Assembly: GCA_018263335.1 (NCBI GenBank)
Contig: JADFCY010000011.1
Coordinates: 1-59,340, forward strand
Length of the DNA: 59,340 nt
Reading direction: 5' to 3'
Source of the DNA: Methanolinea sp.
GTDB lineage: Archaea; Halobacteriota; Methanomicrobia; Methanomicrobiales; Methanospirillaceae
The position numbers and the translations under genes were made by a program. Every line of letters begins with the position of its first letter. Within the stretch, counting starts at the first letter, position 1. Shown one piece after another: positions 24,199 through 33,555 of the stretch. Under the pieces are notes generated by a model. The model did no database searches. It was not told the origin of the DNA and saw nothing but the letters and a program-made list of their open reading frames with translations.

Positions 24199-24923
24199 TG
24201 AAGGACATCCTCCCCTACTTCGAGCGGGACATGCTCCGATGGGTGCGGGGGAAAATCTCGGTCATCTCGGCGCTTGTCATGCCTGCCGCCTGGCTCATCT
24301 TCGTCGGCCTTGCGCTCCCGACCACGTTCACCGAGAACTACATCGACTTCATCACGCCCGGGATCCTTGTCCTGACGATGCTTGGCGCCTCTCTCCAGGG
24401 AGGCTCCCTCCTGATCTTTGACAAGATCCTCGGGTTCCTGAACAAGTTCCTCGCGCTCCCCTCCTCGCGGGAGAGCATCCTCTACGGGAAGATCCTCTTC
24501 ATCACGACCCGGGGGCTGATCCAGGCGACCGTGATCCTCTTCCTCGCCCTCCTCCTCGGAGCAACGTTCCTCTCGCCCGGAAGCCTCGTCCTGACCTACG
24601 GCATCCTGGCCCTCTTCGGCGTGCTCCTCTCCGCGTTCTCGACGACGGTTGCGCTCTATCTCTCCGACCACGATGCCTATGCCGCCTTCAATGCCATGGT
24701 GAGCATGCCGCTCTTCTTCACGAGCAGCGCACTGATGCCGTATGCCGTCATGCCCGCATGGCTCGCACCCCTCGCATACTGGAACCCCGTGAGCTATGCG
24801 ATCGACGCGATACGGGCGCTCCAGGAGGGGGTCCTTGCCTGGCCACGGATTGGGGCGCTTGTCCTCCTCGCGGTGATCGTCGTGGGGATCAGCGTCCGGC
24901 AGTTCCGGAAGGTCACGCTCTGA
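24195..24923 (+). CDS. ABC exporter, ABC-2 type permease
   Basis: A 242-residue membrane protein with six helices typical of the DrrB/ABC-2 family. Features include the amphipathic start KDILPYFERDMLRWVRGKISV, the ENYIDFITPGILVLTMLGASLQGGS region, and the late PLFFTSSALMPYAVMPAWLAPLAYWNPVSYAIDAIRAL motif, which is diagnostic for this permease family. It pairs with the ATPase that overlaps it by 4 nt. AT-rich DNA with a T6 run at 25028-25033 follows about 100 nt later. Confidence 0.92.
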   Translation: MMKDILPYFERDMLRWVRGKISVISALVMPAAWLIFVGLALPTTFTENYIDFITPGILVLTMLGASLQGGSLLIFDKILGFLNKFLALPSSRESILYGKILFITTRGLIQATVILFLALLLGATFLSPGSLVLTYGILALFGVLLSAFSTTVALYLSDHDAYAAFNAMVSMPLFFTSSALMPYAVMPAWLAPLAYWNPVSYAIDAIRALQEGVLAWPRIGALVLLAVIVVGISVRQFRKVTL

Positions 24924-25952
24924 AAAGGTATGTCCGTGGGACGCAACCTTTCCAACCGGGGCAGCGATCAGGATGCCTCCCCATCATCTCACATTCGTGC
25001 TATTTAGTATTACAAAAATAAAAAAATTTTTTACATACCCCTTCCTATCACTCTCTGGCAGGATCAGCCATGTGATCTGCTGCCCCAGGGACCCCGGGAC
25101 CCTCGAACCCGTGGGATCTCTCGCACACATCGCCTCATGGAAAGAGCAGCCCGAATAAAGAGAGAAGGGCAGAGAACCGACCGTACATCACCCAGAAGAG
25201 GAATTCCACACACGATACCAGCAACGAGACCGGGACGTATCCGGGCAGGGAGTGGCCCCGGGGACAGTGGGAAAAAGACCTGGGGACCCCACACTCCCGA
25301 AGCCTACGGTCCCCCCCGCTGGTTTTCGCAATCCCCGTATAGAAGAGCATCCTTCATCCACTCCGCCTGCCATGTCCCGCAGGCCGAAAGACTGGCGAAG
25401 CCAACGCAGGAAGGCGACCGTCATGGGATGCACACAGGGGATATGGGAAGTGTGAAAAGACCCTCCCGGGATCAATGCGAACACTCGCTCTATTGCCGCT
25501 ATTGTCCCCTCACTCTGTGGGGGCCCGGGAAACTGGCCCCCTTATTGCGGCTTGCCCGATGGGAAGAGCGCACTTTCTACAAGAGTTCACTCTTCAGCCG
25601 GGTTAATTGACCTCCCGAGAAAAGAGGCTCACTTGGACCACTCCATGGGTTGAGTCCCCTCCCCCGGTACCCTGCCGGCGGAAGTCCCCCATACACCCCC
25701 AGCACACGCTCCGTCTCCCTGTTTCTTCTCATGCCTTCATTGCCGCCCCCTCTCACATGTGCACGGGCGAGGATCTTCCTCTCCGGCCTGCCTGGAATGG
25801 ACCATGAGTCGGTATGTGAAAGAACTGAAATGAAGTGCGAAGAGATGCGGCGAATGAAAATGACCACCGCAAAAAATATTCCTCACTGTCTTTCCTGCCG
25901 GCCCTCACCGCCTCGGAAACTACACATGCCTCCATGAGGAGAGATATTCAGG
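24924..25952. other. 1-kb gene-poor stretch
   Basis: Between the ABC permease and the MntA remnant I find no supported gene. An AT-rich run at 25000-25035 contains GTATTACAAAA, echoing the inverted-repeat arm at 4939-4950. The remainder is GC-rich with mixed short frames on both strands, rich in Gly/Pro/Arg/Ser, which look like chance. A GGACCCTCGAACCCGTGGG word near 25090 resembles part of a tRNA T-arm, but no other tRNA arm can be built around it. Confidence 0.5.
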
Positions 25953-26247
25953 ATGAAGACCCGTGAGGAAGTGCTCGCCGCATTGAGACTGCTTCGGGAC
26001 GATCTGATGACTCGTTATTTTGTAAAAAAAAATCGGAGTATTCGGATCGGTATCCCGGGGTGACGAGAGAGAGGGGAGTGATATTGACATCCTGGTATCT
26101 TTTTCAAAACCTGTCGGATTTTTTCTTTTCCTTGAATTAGAGGAGTTTTTGAGTGCTGCACTTGGTGCAAGGGGAGACCTTGTCACCCCCGATGCCCTGA
26201 AACCTGCGTTCTCCCGCCAGATCTTATCCGAGGTGGTATATGCCTGA
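25953..26247 (+). pseudogene. mntA: MntA-type nucleotidyltransferase antitoxin, frameshifted
   Basis: Starting at ATG 25953 the frame reads MKTREEVLAALRLLRDDLMTRYFVKK and then runs through nine A (26024-26032). Dropping one A restores IGVFGSVSRGDEREGSDIDILVSF, an exact GSx10DxD minimal nucleotidyltransferase motif, and continues to a stop at 26245-26247. MntA-type proteins AMPylate and silence the HEPN toxin encoded next to them. As written, the product stops after about 37 residues. The shift may be a real mutation, a slippage site or a sequencing error in the homopolymer. The gene overlaps the HepT-like gene by 8 nt, the usual arrangement. Confidence 0.8.
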
Positions 26248-26607
26248 CAGAGTCCGCGAGGACAGGGTCTCTTTCGTGGACGATATCGTGATTGCTGTTG
26301 ACAGGACTCTTGATTTTACGTCTGGTATGACTCGGGCGGGTTCGAAACTGATCTGAAAACGCAGGACGCAGTCATCCGGAACCTTGAGGTACCTGGTGAA
26401 GCAGTGAAAAATCTTCCGGCATCATTCAAGGAAGCGCACCCCGAAATTCCCTGGACAATGATGGCGAAAATGAGGGACAAATTGATCCATCATTATTTTG
26501 GGGTGAGCATTGATATCACATGGACTACGGCTCGAGAGGATATCCCCTCCATACGCCCGGCCCTCATTGACTTGCAAAGGGAATTGAAAGAACGGAAAGT
26601 TTCTTGA
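26240..26607 (+). pseudogene. hepT: HepT-type HEPN toxin (DUF86), frameshifted
   Basis: The frame from ATG 26240 gives MPDRVREDRVSFVDDIVIAVDRTLDFTSGMTRAG and then stops at 26353-26355. Adding one G to the GGG at 26338-26340 restores FETDLKTQDAVIRNLEVPGEAVKNLP, followed by PWTMMAKMRDKLIHHYFGVSIDITWTTAREDIP to the stop at 26607. RDKLIHHY is the intact RX4HXY HEPN ribonuclease motif whose tyrosine is the AMPylation target of MntA. Both genes of the pair therefore carry one single-base shift at a homopolymer while keeping their catalytic motifs. Confidence 0.8.
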
Positions 26608-27083
26608 TATTCATCAGGGGAGTCGCCATTACCCAGGGTTTTTTTCGCAGAATACAATGGGTTACAATGCACATGCTGACCTGAAGCTCCTTTTTCCTGC
26701 ATAATTCAAAGTCAACGGGATTAATACGCAAATGAGGTAAGATCGCAGGAATACTGGCAGAATAGAATTACTGCCTCTCATCGGTTGCATAAATCTTGAG
26801 CGCACCGATTAAAAAAGAAGATCACACTCTCCTTATACATGGGAAAGAAATAGTTCCCGCCGGATGAAATGTACTGGGATATTCGTGTGGGAAAAATTCT
26901 TTCTGGATTATCCGTTCTCATCCCAAAATTTGCTTTCGCACTCACAAGATCACCCCACAAAATATTTGGCAATCTGCATCTTTACAGCAAATCCTTTGAG
27001 TAAACGGGAACATTCCTCTAATACGAAACCGGAAGGATTTGCACGCGCTGAAAACAAAATGTGGGGGGCTCTCTAAAAAAATC
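26608..27083. other. AT-rich intergenic region after the MntA-HepT pair
   Basis: This region of 476 nt separates the HepT remnant from the end of the large PEGA protein gene on the other strand. Short frames on both strands lack protein character. I see no RNA gene; an A7 run at 27075-27081 acts as the minus-strand terminator listed next. Confidence 0.5.
27075..27081 (-). terminator. T7 terminator of the surface-protein operon
   Basis: On the minus strand the stop codon TGA (27086-27084) is followed after two bases by seven T. This is a plausible oligo-T terminator for the five-gene surface/ABC operon. Confidence 0.45.
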
Positions 27084-30000
27084 TCACCGTTTGCTTGGAG
27101 GAAGGAGCGAGAGATTGACAGTCCTCCCGGGGAGGACGACTGCCTCAAAGTCCCGCTCCGCATCCTCCCAGCGCACCCTTCCACTGACCGTCCCAATCGC
27201 CAGGTAGTCGAATGTGGCAGGGGTAATCCTTCCGGTATCCCTGTTAAAGAATGAGATCTTCGCGCCAGGGGGATCGCTCTCTATCGTGAGGTTCCCTGAA
27301 TGGTACGGACTCATGGCGAGCGTGATGCGCATGTCGACTGGTTCATTCTGGTAGTCGACGAGAGTAACCACCTGCGAGGAGGGGTAGTAGCCGGGGAGGA
27401 GGAGGTCGACGCGGTGCTGCCCTGGCGAGAGGTTCCCTATGAGTGCAGGGGTCAGTTTCCCGGTATTGAACCCATCGACGAGGATCTGGGCTCCCTGTGG
27501 TGTCGAGCTCACCTCGATCCCCGCAAGGCCTTCGGCGGTATTCTCGACAAAGACCTCTGATCCATCCGCGATCCGTGCGATGATGGTCTTTGAATGCCAG
27601 GCTCCGTCAGAGAACACTGTCACGAAAGGCGAGATCCCCTCCACAGTCACGACGGAAGGGATCCTGAGGACGGGGGCCCTCCCATTGACGGTGAACTGGG
27701 CGCCGGGCCATCCGGTTGAGTTGATGAAAAGGCGGCGTGTCGTCGTTGCACCGCTCGAGAACTCGGCGGTCGCGATCTCGCCGGGTGTGACCCAGACCTG
27801 CCTGCTCTCGGGAGTGAAGGTGAATGACTCCATCTCGAGCTTGATGCTGTGCATCCCCCCTTTCAGCCAGTTTGCCACAAACGGCGTCTTTGCAGGCACC
27901 TTCCTCCCGTCGATGAAGATGTCTGCCCCACGCGGGTAGGAATCGATGAAGATTCCGCCGGTGACTGCCTTCTCCTGCGAGCGCTGCGGGGAGGACGGTG
28001 CCGCATCACCCTCTCCTGGAAGGGTGGCCCCTTCACTGGAACTCTCCTCGAGACCGGGGGGATCCACGGAATTCCCCTCTCCGTCCCCGAAAACCGGCCC
28101 GGGCTCAAGAAAGAGGGGGTCTCTCCCGTCCGCCCTTATACTCTCCTCTCCGATTGCGAGGTCCTCCCTGGTCACGGGTATTCCTGCCGATGCCGCGTCA
28201 GGAGAGGGAGACCGGTGGATCCCAAAGAGGTCAAATACCCTCGCAAAGAGCCATTCTACGATATTTCCCGGGAAACTGGTCTCTTTCGCTGGGGGAATGT
28301 GGTGCCCCGTGGGGCGAAGCGGTGTTTCCTCCGGTGCAGTCTGCGTCTCCTGCACCGTGCCTCCCGTGAGGGAGACTGCCGGCCGGGTGGCCCCCGGCGC
28401 ATGGGTGGCTCCAGGCACCGGTGCAACTGCATCCCCGGCAACAACGGGCACTCCCCGGGTCAGCACCAGGATGGCGTTCCGGTTCTCCATGTAGTCGCCT
28501 GCTCCCGCAACCGGGAGGCTTGCGATCTCAAGCCGGTTCCTGGACCGCTCGAGCCAGGGGAGGACATCGAGCGCAGCGACGCTGACACCGGATGACCCTC
28601 CGGTGAGCGGGTTGTAGTACTCGCCGTCGTTGAAAGTGGCAACGTGCTGGTCACCTCCCTCGCCGGACGCCGCAGTGCTGACCAGGAAGAGGGTCGCATC
28701 GCCTATTCCCTCCTTCTCCACGTTCCCGGCGAACTCTGCCCTGGTGCGGGCATCCTCAGCAGTCGTCCCAAAGCGCGGGTCTGCAAAGACGATGTCCGAT
28801 CCCTCGCAGATCCAGTACATGATCTCGGGGGCAGCAGGGTCTTTCTGCAGGACAATGAGCATGACGCCGTACGCGGCAAATTCGCGGCCACTCCCGCCGC
28901 TGTTCACGACTGTCACCTCGCCCCTGTCGCCCGGGGTTATCACCCCTTTGAGGTCGTAGGCGAAGGTCTGGACCGGGTAGTCATAGACCCCCTCGCCCTT
29001 CCTGTCGGTGTAGGTGGCATCCGCCTTCAGCAGTTTCCCGTTCCACGAGACCTCCGGTGAGGCGGGTACCCCTTCTCTTTTCATCGTGTCGTGGCTCCAC
29101 GTGGTGTAGAGGTACAGGCGCGAGAGGACGATCTCTCTTCCTCCCGGCACGGCATCCGGCAGTGCATATACATGCTTCCGGCCGGACGGGATCATCCCCG
29201 TGTAATCGCTTGCGACCGTCGAGAAGAACGTGCCGTTCAGCGTCCCCTGCCGATACAGCGCGAGGGCCGACCCGCGGTACCCGGAGAGCCCCGTCCCGCT
29301 GACCGTCGAGTCTCCACCTGACGATGACCCTCCGCGCCCCCCGGCCCCCAGGGCCTCATCGATCGAGACCGTCTGCCCGTCGATGACTTCCACCGTCTCC
29401 TTCCACTCCTGGTAGCCCGACAGCCTCATCGTCACCTCCCGGTACCCGGCAGGGACATCCGGGATCACGCAGGGGGTGAGTGCGGCCTGCTTCACCCCGT
29501 CGATCAGGACCTCGGCTCCGGGCGGGTCGGTGGCGACCGAGAGGGTCCCCTTGCCCTGCTGGAGGGTGAAGTGGACAGTCGAGGTCACCCCTGTCTGGAC
29601 AGTCACCTGCTGCGGGCCCGGGTCCCGGTACCCCTCCTTCTCCACCGTGACGATGTGGTACCCCTGCGGGACCTCCGAAAGCGTGGTGTTGGTCACCGCT
29701 TCCTGCTCCTCGCCGTCGAGGTAGATCGTCGCTCCCGGGGGTGTTGAGGTGACCTTCAGGCTGCCGGCGTCGCTGCCGGGGTACCGGACGGCAAGGGTTG
29801 CCAGCATGATCTTGAAGTACCTCCCCACATTGTCATAGGTGAGGTCCGAGTCCCTCCCCTTTCGGATGCTGTCGGTCACGTCATGCCGGTCGATGCCCGC
29901 ATATCCGCCCTGCGGCTTTCCGGCCGAGAGCCCGTCGCGGTTGAACTCGTACTCCGCGTTCTCGCTTGCGAGGTGGACCACCGTGAGGTCGGCACGCTCC

Positions 30001-30686
30001 CACTCGTCATCGAGCGAAGAGGTCGAAAACGAGGTCTCCCCCACGTAGGTCTCCCCGAGCATCTCCTCGGTCCGCTCGCTGTCCTCGTCGATGCCCTGGT
30101 TGACCCAGTAGACCACCCGGTCCCGGTCGCCGTCGTCGTATGCCACGACCAGGACGATGGCCTTGACCCGGCCGTCGAAGGTGCCGGTGTAGCCGGCAGG
30201 GCGGCTCGTCTTGACCCTTGCCAGGACGTTTTTCTCCTGGATGTGGCTTTTCACGTCGTACCACATCAGGTAGTCGCTCGTCACGCGGGTGGTATGGTCA
30301 TTGAGCCGCACCGGCCCGGTGCCTCCCTCGCCGGGGAACGTGTAGGGGACGTTGAGGAGCTCGGTGGCAAGGGTGGTGGCTCCCCTCCCCCCGTTGAAGG
30401 TGACCTCTGCCTGTGCCTGGTAGTTGTTCTGCATGTGGCCGCAATAGACGACGACGTAGAGGCGTGCCCACTGGACCGCGGTATAGGCGGGCAGCGAGAA
30501 CGAGGCGCTCGCGTCAGTCGACATCGGGAACCCGGCGTCGACGAAGAGCCCGCCCGAGACCTGGCCATCCCTGACGGTCTCGAGGGGGATGCCGCCGAGG
30601 TAGGGGTCGGCGCAGGCAGGCGCGATGAACGATGCGGCCAGGAGCAGCGCAAGGATGGAAAACAGCGTGGAGTGTTTTGTCTGCAT
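27084..30686 (-). CDS. Large secreted DUF3344/PEGA surface protein
   Basis: A 1200-residue exported protein. The signal peptide ends at PACA around residue 26. A DUF3344 domain spans about 27-300 (LGGIPLETVRDGQVSGGLFVDAG ... WARLYVVVYCGHMQNNYQ ... VAYDDGDRDRVVYWVNQG). Two PEGA repeats follow at about 308-445 (TSTPPGATIYLDGEEQ, ATDPPGAEVLIDGVKQ), then a second DUF3344-like unit. Beyond a Thr/Pro-rich linker lie more PEGA-type repeats (IDSYPRGADIFIDGRKV, SSTPQGAQILVDGFNTG, ESDPPGAKISFFNRDTG). There is no C-terminal anchor, so it is secreted or held non-covalently. It is the last gene of the operon, 3 nt after the ABC permease. Confidence 0.88.
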   Translation of the reverse strand: MQTKHSTLFSILALLLAASFIAPACADPYLGGIPLETVRDGQVSGGLFVDAGFPMSTDASASFSLPAYTAVQWARLYVVVYCGHMQNNYQAQAEVTFNGGRGATTLATELLNVPYTFPGEGGTGPVRLNDHTTRVTSDYLMWYDVKSHIQEKNVLARVKTSRPAGYTGTFDGRVKAIVLVVAYDDGDRDRVVYWVNQGIDEDSERTEEMLGETYVGETSFSTSSLDDEWERADLTVVHLASENAEYEFNRDGLSAGKPQGGYAGIDRHDVTDSIRKGRDSDLTYDNVGRYFKIMLATLAVRYPGSDAGSLKVTSTPPGATIYLDGEEQEAVTNTTLSEVPQGYHIVTVEKEGYRDPGPQQVTVQTGVTSTVHFTLQQGKGTLSVATDPPGAEVLIDGVKQAALTPCVIPDVPAGYREVTMRLSGYQEWKETVEVIDGQTVSIDEALGAGGRGGSSSGGDSTVSGTGLSGYRGSALALYRQGTLNGTFFSTVASDYTGMIPSGRKHVYALPDAVPGGREIVLSRLYLYTTWSHDTMKREGVPASPEVSWNGKLLKADATYTDRKGEGVYDYPVQTFAYDLKGVITPGDRGEVTVVNSGGSGREFAAYGVMLIVLQKDPAAPEIMYWICEGSDIVFADPRFGTTAEDARTRAEFAGNVEKEGIGDATLFLVSTAASGEGGDQHVATFNDGEYYNPLTGGSSGVSVAALDVLPWLERSRNRLEIASLPVAGAGDYMENRNAILVLTRGVPVVAGDAVAPVPGATHAPGATRPAVSLTGGTVQETQTAPEETPLRPTGHHIPPAKETSFPGNIVEWLFARVFDLFGIHRSPSPDAASAGIPVTREDLAIGEESIRADGRDPLFLEPGPVFGDGEGNSVDPPGLEESSSEGATLPGEGDAAPSSPQRSQEKAVTGGIFIDSYPRGADIFIDGRKVPAKTPFVANWLKGGMHSIKLEMESFTFTPESRQVWVTPGEIATAEFSSGATTTRRLFINSTGWPGAQFTVNGRAPVLRIPSVVTVEGISPFVTVFSDGAWHSKTIIARIADGSEVFVENTAEGLAGIEVSSTPQGAQILVDGFNTGKLTPALIGNLSPGQHRVDLLLPGYYPSSQVVTLVDYQNEPVDMRITLAMSPYHSGNLTIESDPPGAKISFFNRDTGRITPATFDYLAIGTVSGRVRWEDAERDFEAVVLPGRTVNLSLLPPSKR

Positions 30687-30689
30687 GAT

Positions 30690-31910
30690 CTACCTCCCTG
30701 ACCTGATCGCCTCGACGGGGTTCAGCCGCGATGCCTTCCAGGCAGGATAGAGCCCCGCGAGGAGCGAGAGGACGACGGCGAGCAGGAGGCCGGCGGCGAG
30801 CAGCGGCCAGGTCACGAGCGCGATCTCGGAATCGAGGAGCCCGGCAAATGCGTCCCCAAAGCGCGACGCAAGGAACGGCCCCCCAAGCACGTTGAGGACC
30901 GCGGCAAAGAGCACGCCGAGCAGGTCGCCGCCCACCCCGCCGATGACTCCGAGCACTGCGCACTCGGCGAGGATCATCTCCATCACGTCCCCTTCCGAGG
31001 CGCCGACCGCCATGGCAATCCCGATCTCGCGGGTCCGCTCGTACACCGAAGTGATCATGGTGCTCGCGATCATGAGGCCCCCGACGAGGAGCGAGAGGCC
31101 TGCGAAGATGCCGAGGAATATGACCACCATGTCCATCATGCGGTTCACCGCCTCGATCTGCTCGAACGAGCCCCGGGGGGAGAGCCCGATGCCCCGCACC
31201 CCCTCGGCAACCGAGAAGACCCGGTCCGGCCCCTCAGCCCTGATGAGGATACCGCTGTACCCCCCGTCGCCCTCGCCGAGCCGGACCGCGAGGTCAAGGT
31301 CCATCAGGAGCAACTGGTCGTACGCGTCTCCCCGCTCCTCCATGACCCCGACCGGGACGACCGTGGTCTCCTCGTCGACAGGCCTCCCCTGGGCATCGTA
31401 GGAGCGCCTGATGATGACAAGGGGGTCTCCGATGCGGACACCCTCGTAGCGCTGGAGCTTCTCGCCAAGGGCCGCCCCGAACACCACCTCGTTTGAGCCG
31501 GGCGAGAAGCCGGACCCCCTGAGATAGGCGGGGTGAAGCACCCCTTCGAGCCCATCAGCCGGGACTCCTATTACCTGGACGTACGTCTGGCCCCTGGTGG
31601 CAAACGTCCCCCTCACCACCGGCGCCGATGCCGCCACCCCAGGCAGGTTGGCCGCGGCTGCCGCCCGCGTGGGGGTGACGAGCTGGAGGACGTTTCCCTC
31701 CACTCCGGGCAGCGCCTCGATCAGCGTGAGGTCTGACTGGGTGCGGATGGCGTCCACGGCCTGGGTGCGGATGCCCTCCCCGAGCGCGACAGTCCCGACG
31801 AGCGCGGCGACCCCGATCGCGATGCCCGCAACGGTGAGGATGACGCGAAATTTCCTCCGGAAGAGCTGGCGGACGGCGAGCTGGAAGAACTCTGCCAGCC
31901 GGGAGTTCAT
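30690..31910 (-). CDS. MacB/FtsX-family ABC transporter permease
   Basis: A 406-residue protein with the four-helix MacB/LolE topology. An N-terminal helix (FRVILTVAGIAIGVAALVGTVALGEGI) is followed by a large extracellular MacB_PCD domain (about residues 45-260), then the FtsX domain (FAGLSLLVGGLMIASTMITSVYERTREIGIAMAVGASEGDVMEMILAE) and the C-terminal LAGLYPAWKASRLNPVEAIRSGR. Such permeases act as mechanotransmitters moving proteins or lipids outside the membrane rather than transporting through it. It overlaps the ATPase gene by 4 nt and sits between surface-protein genes. Confidence 0.92.
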   Translation of the reverse strand: MNSRLAEFFQLAVRQLFRRKFRVILTVAGIAIGVAALVGTVALGEGIRTQAVDAIRTQSDLTLIEALPGVEGNVLQLVTPTRAAAAANLPGVAASAPVVRGTFATRGQTYVQVIGVPADGLEGVLHPAYLRGSGFSPGSNEVVFGAALGEKLQRYEGVRIGDPLVIIRRSYDAQGRPVDEETTVVPVGVMEERGDAYDQLLLMDLDLAVRLGEGDGGYSGILIRAEGPDRVFSVAEGVRGIGLSPRGSFEQIEAVNRMMDMVVIFLGIFAGLSLLVGGLMIASTMITSVYERTREIGIAMAVGASEGDVMEMILAECAVLGVIGGVGGDLLGVLFAAVLNVLGGPFLASRFGDAFAGLLDSEIALVTWPLLAAGLLLAVVLSLLAGLYPAWKASRLNPVEAIRSGR

Positions 31911-32575
31911 GCGACCACCCTCCCGTCACGCATCTCGACCGTGCGGTCGGCGTAGGACGCAAGCTCCCGCTCGTGCGTCACGACAAGGAGCGTCACCCGC
32001 CGTTCCCGGTTCAGCCGCTGCAGGAGCGAGAAGATCCCCTCGCTCGTGGCGGAGTCGAGGTTTCCGGTCGGCTCGTCCGCGAGGACCAGGGGAGAGTCAG
32101 CCACGAGCGCACGGGCGATTGCCACCCGCTGCTGCTCGCCCCCGGAGAGCTGGCCAGGGTAGTGGGACGCCCGCCCGTCGAGGCCCACCATCGCGAGGAG
32201 GGCATTTGCCTTCTCCTGCCGCTCGGCCGGGGGCCGGTAGTTGAAGAGGAGGGGGTACTCGACGTTCTCCCTCGCGGTGAGCGAGGGGATGAGGTTGAAC
32301 TGCTGGAAGACGAACCCGACCATCTCCCTCCGGAACGAGATGAGGGCTCTCCGGTCGGAGAAGTCGAGCGGCGTACCGTTGACTGCGACCGATCCCCCGG
32401 TCGGGGAATCAAGGCCCCCGACGATGTTGAGGAGGGTGCTCTTCCCGCTCCCGCTCCTCCCGATGATGGAGACGAACTCCCCCCGCTCGATCCGGAGGTC
32501 GACTCCCTCGAGCGCCCGGACGCCGCCCGGATAGTGGCGGGAGAGCGCCCGTGCCTCGAGTATCGGGCTCGTCAT
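31907..32575 (-). CDS. MacB/LolD-type ABC transporter ATPase
   Basis: A 222-residue ATPase. Walker A is GRSGSGKS at residues 39-46, the signature is LSGGEQQRVAIARALVADSPLVLADEPTGNLDS, and the switch region VTHERELASYADRTVEMRDGRVV ends the protein. These are the marks of the LolD/MacB class. It drives the adjacent permease and overlaps neighbours on both sides by 4 nt. The context says its work is linked to the DUF3344 surface proteins encoded in the same operon. Confidence 0.94.
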   Translation of the reverse strand: MTSPILEARALSRHYPGGVRALEGVDLRIERGEFVSIIGRSGSGKSTLLNIVGGLDSPTGGSVAVNGTPLDFSDRRALISFRREMVGFVFQQFNLIPSLTARENVEYPLLFNYRPPAERQEKANALLAMVGLDGRASHYPGQLSGGEQQRVAIARALVADSPLVLADEPTGNLDSATSEGIFSLLQRLNRERRVTLLVVTHERELASYADRTVEMRDGRVVA

Positions 32576-33555
32576 GCCTCCTCCCGGTACTCGACTCTCA
32601 ACACCGCGTTGCAGAGCTGGAAGTAGTCGCCGTTGTCCCTGACCTCGATGAAGTTGTCGGAGTAGCGGAGGAACGGCCGGATCTCGCGGGAGGCGATCCC
32701 GATCTGGCGGCTCTCGTCCGCGGTGAAGACATCGGTCCAGGTCTTACCCTGGTAATGGGGGAAGAGGACCCGGAGGACCGGCTCAACGAGCGGCGGGAGG
32801 CTTCCGCTTCCGGGCGTGTTCAGGAGGAGCTGGTTCATCTCCGGGATCTCCTCGCGGGCAAACCCCGCGGATGGTGCGACGAGGAGGAGGCGTGCCGACT
32901 TCACCCGGGGCAGGTCGACCCTGCCAGGAAACTCCACCCGGGTAGTGGCAAGCTCTTTCGGGATGCCGTAACTGCGGTAGAGGAGGTCTGCCCCCTCGGC
33001 GACCCAGATGGAGGATTCGGGGGCACCGCCGTCTTCGTACACGTTGAGAAGGGACGTCCCCTGGACGATGAACGTGCTCCCGTCATCCGCGGTGTTGTTG
33101 ACAATGACAGTGACCCGGTCGCCGGAATGGCCGGGGAGGAGGTAGCTGTCCATCCCCGAGAAGTAGTCGTTCTTGCTCGCAAACCCCTTGCTGTCAGCGT
33201 ACCGTGCAGCCCGCTCGAGGAGGGGGCCGTCCGGGCCGCCGAGCCTTGCCTCCATTGTCGGGTAGGACGCGGCCTGGTCGATCCTGCTCCACGTCCAGTA
33301 TACGTATATCCGCTCGAACCGGGCCTCTGCACCAGGAGGAAGTTCTTTCTGGAAGGAGGCCACGTACCCGGAACCGGGGGTGAGGGTCCCGCTGTACCCG
33401 CCGTCCCCGAGGGTGAAGTAAAACGATCCCGAAAGAGTGTCTGAAAAGACCCCCTGGAGGGGGCGGTCGCCTGCGTAACTTGCCGCGACCGGTGCGGCAC
33501 AGACGATGAGGATGGCCGCGACCAGGGGGCCTGTACGTTCGCTACGGGAAGTCAT
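32572..33555 (-). CDS. Secreted DUF3344-like surface protein
   Basis: A 327-residue exported protein with a signal peptide (GPLVAAILIVCAAPVAASYA). The rest is one DUF3344-like unit: FSDTLSGSFYFTLGDGGYSGTLTPG, ARFERIYVYWTWSRIDQAASYPTMEARLGG, SGDRVTVIVNNTADDGSTFIVQGTSLLNVYE, then SSIWVAEGADLLYRSYGIPKELATTRVEFPG. There is no anchor. The ATG at 33555 overlaps the end of the upstream gene by 14 nt and its stop overlaps the ATPase start by 4 nt. That makes it a core member of the exporter operon and a candidate substrate or accessory protein of the MacB-like machine. Confidence 0.8.
   Translation of the reverse strand: MTSRSERTGPLVAAILIVCAAPVAASYAGDRPLQGVFSDTLSGSFYFTLGDGGYSGTLTPGSGYVASFQKELPPGAEARFERIYVYWTWSRIDQAASYPTMEARLGGPDGPLLERAARYADSKGFASKNDYFSGMDSYLLPGHSGDRVTVIVNNTADDGSTFIVQGTSLLNVYEDGGAPESSIWVAEGADLLYRSYGIPKELATTRVEFPGRVDLPRVKSARLLLVAPSAGFAREEIPEMNQLLLNTPGSGSLPPLVEPVLRVLFPHYQGKTWTDVFTADESRQIGIASREIRPFLRYSDNFIEVRDNGDYFQLCNAVLRVEYREEA

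Noticed and set aside
25085-25110. tRNA T-arm-like word (CTCGAACCCG)
   Set aside because: The stem does not pair properly and no acceptor, D or anticodon arm can be built around it.
25188-25484. 98-residue minus-strand frame in the gene-poor stretch
   Set aside because: Gly/Pro/Ser-rich with no motif and no ribosome site; overlapping frames on the other strand are equally long.
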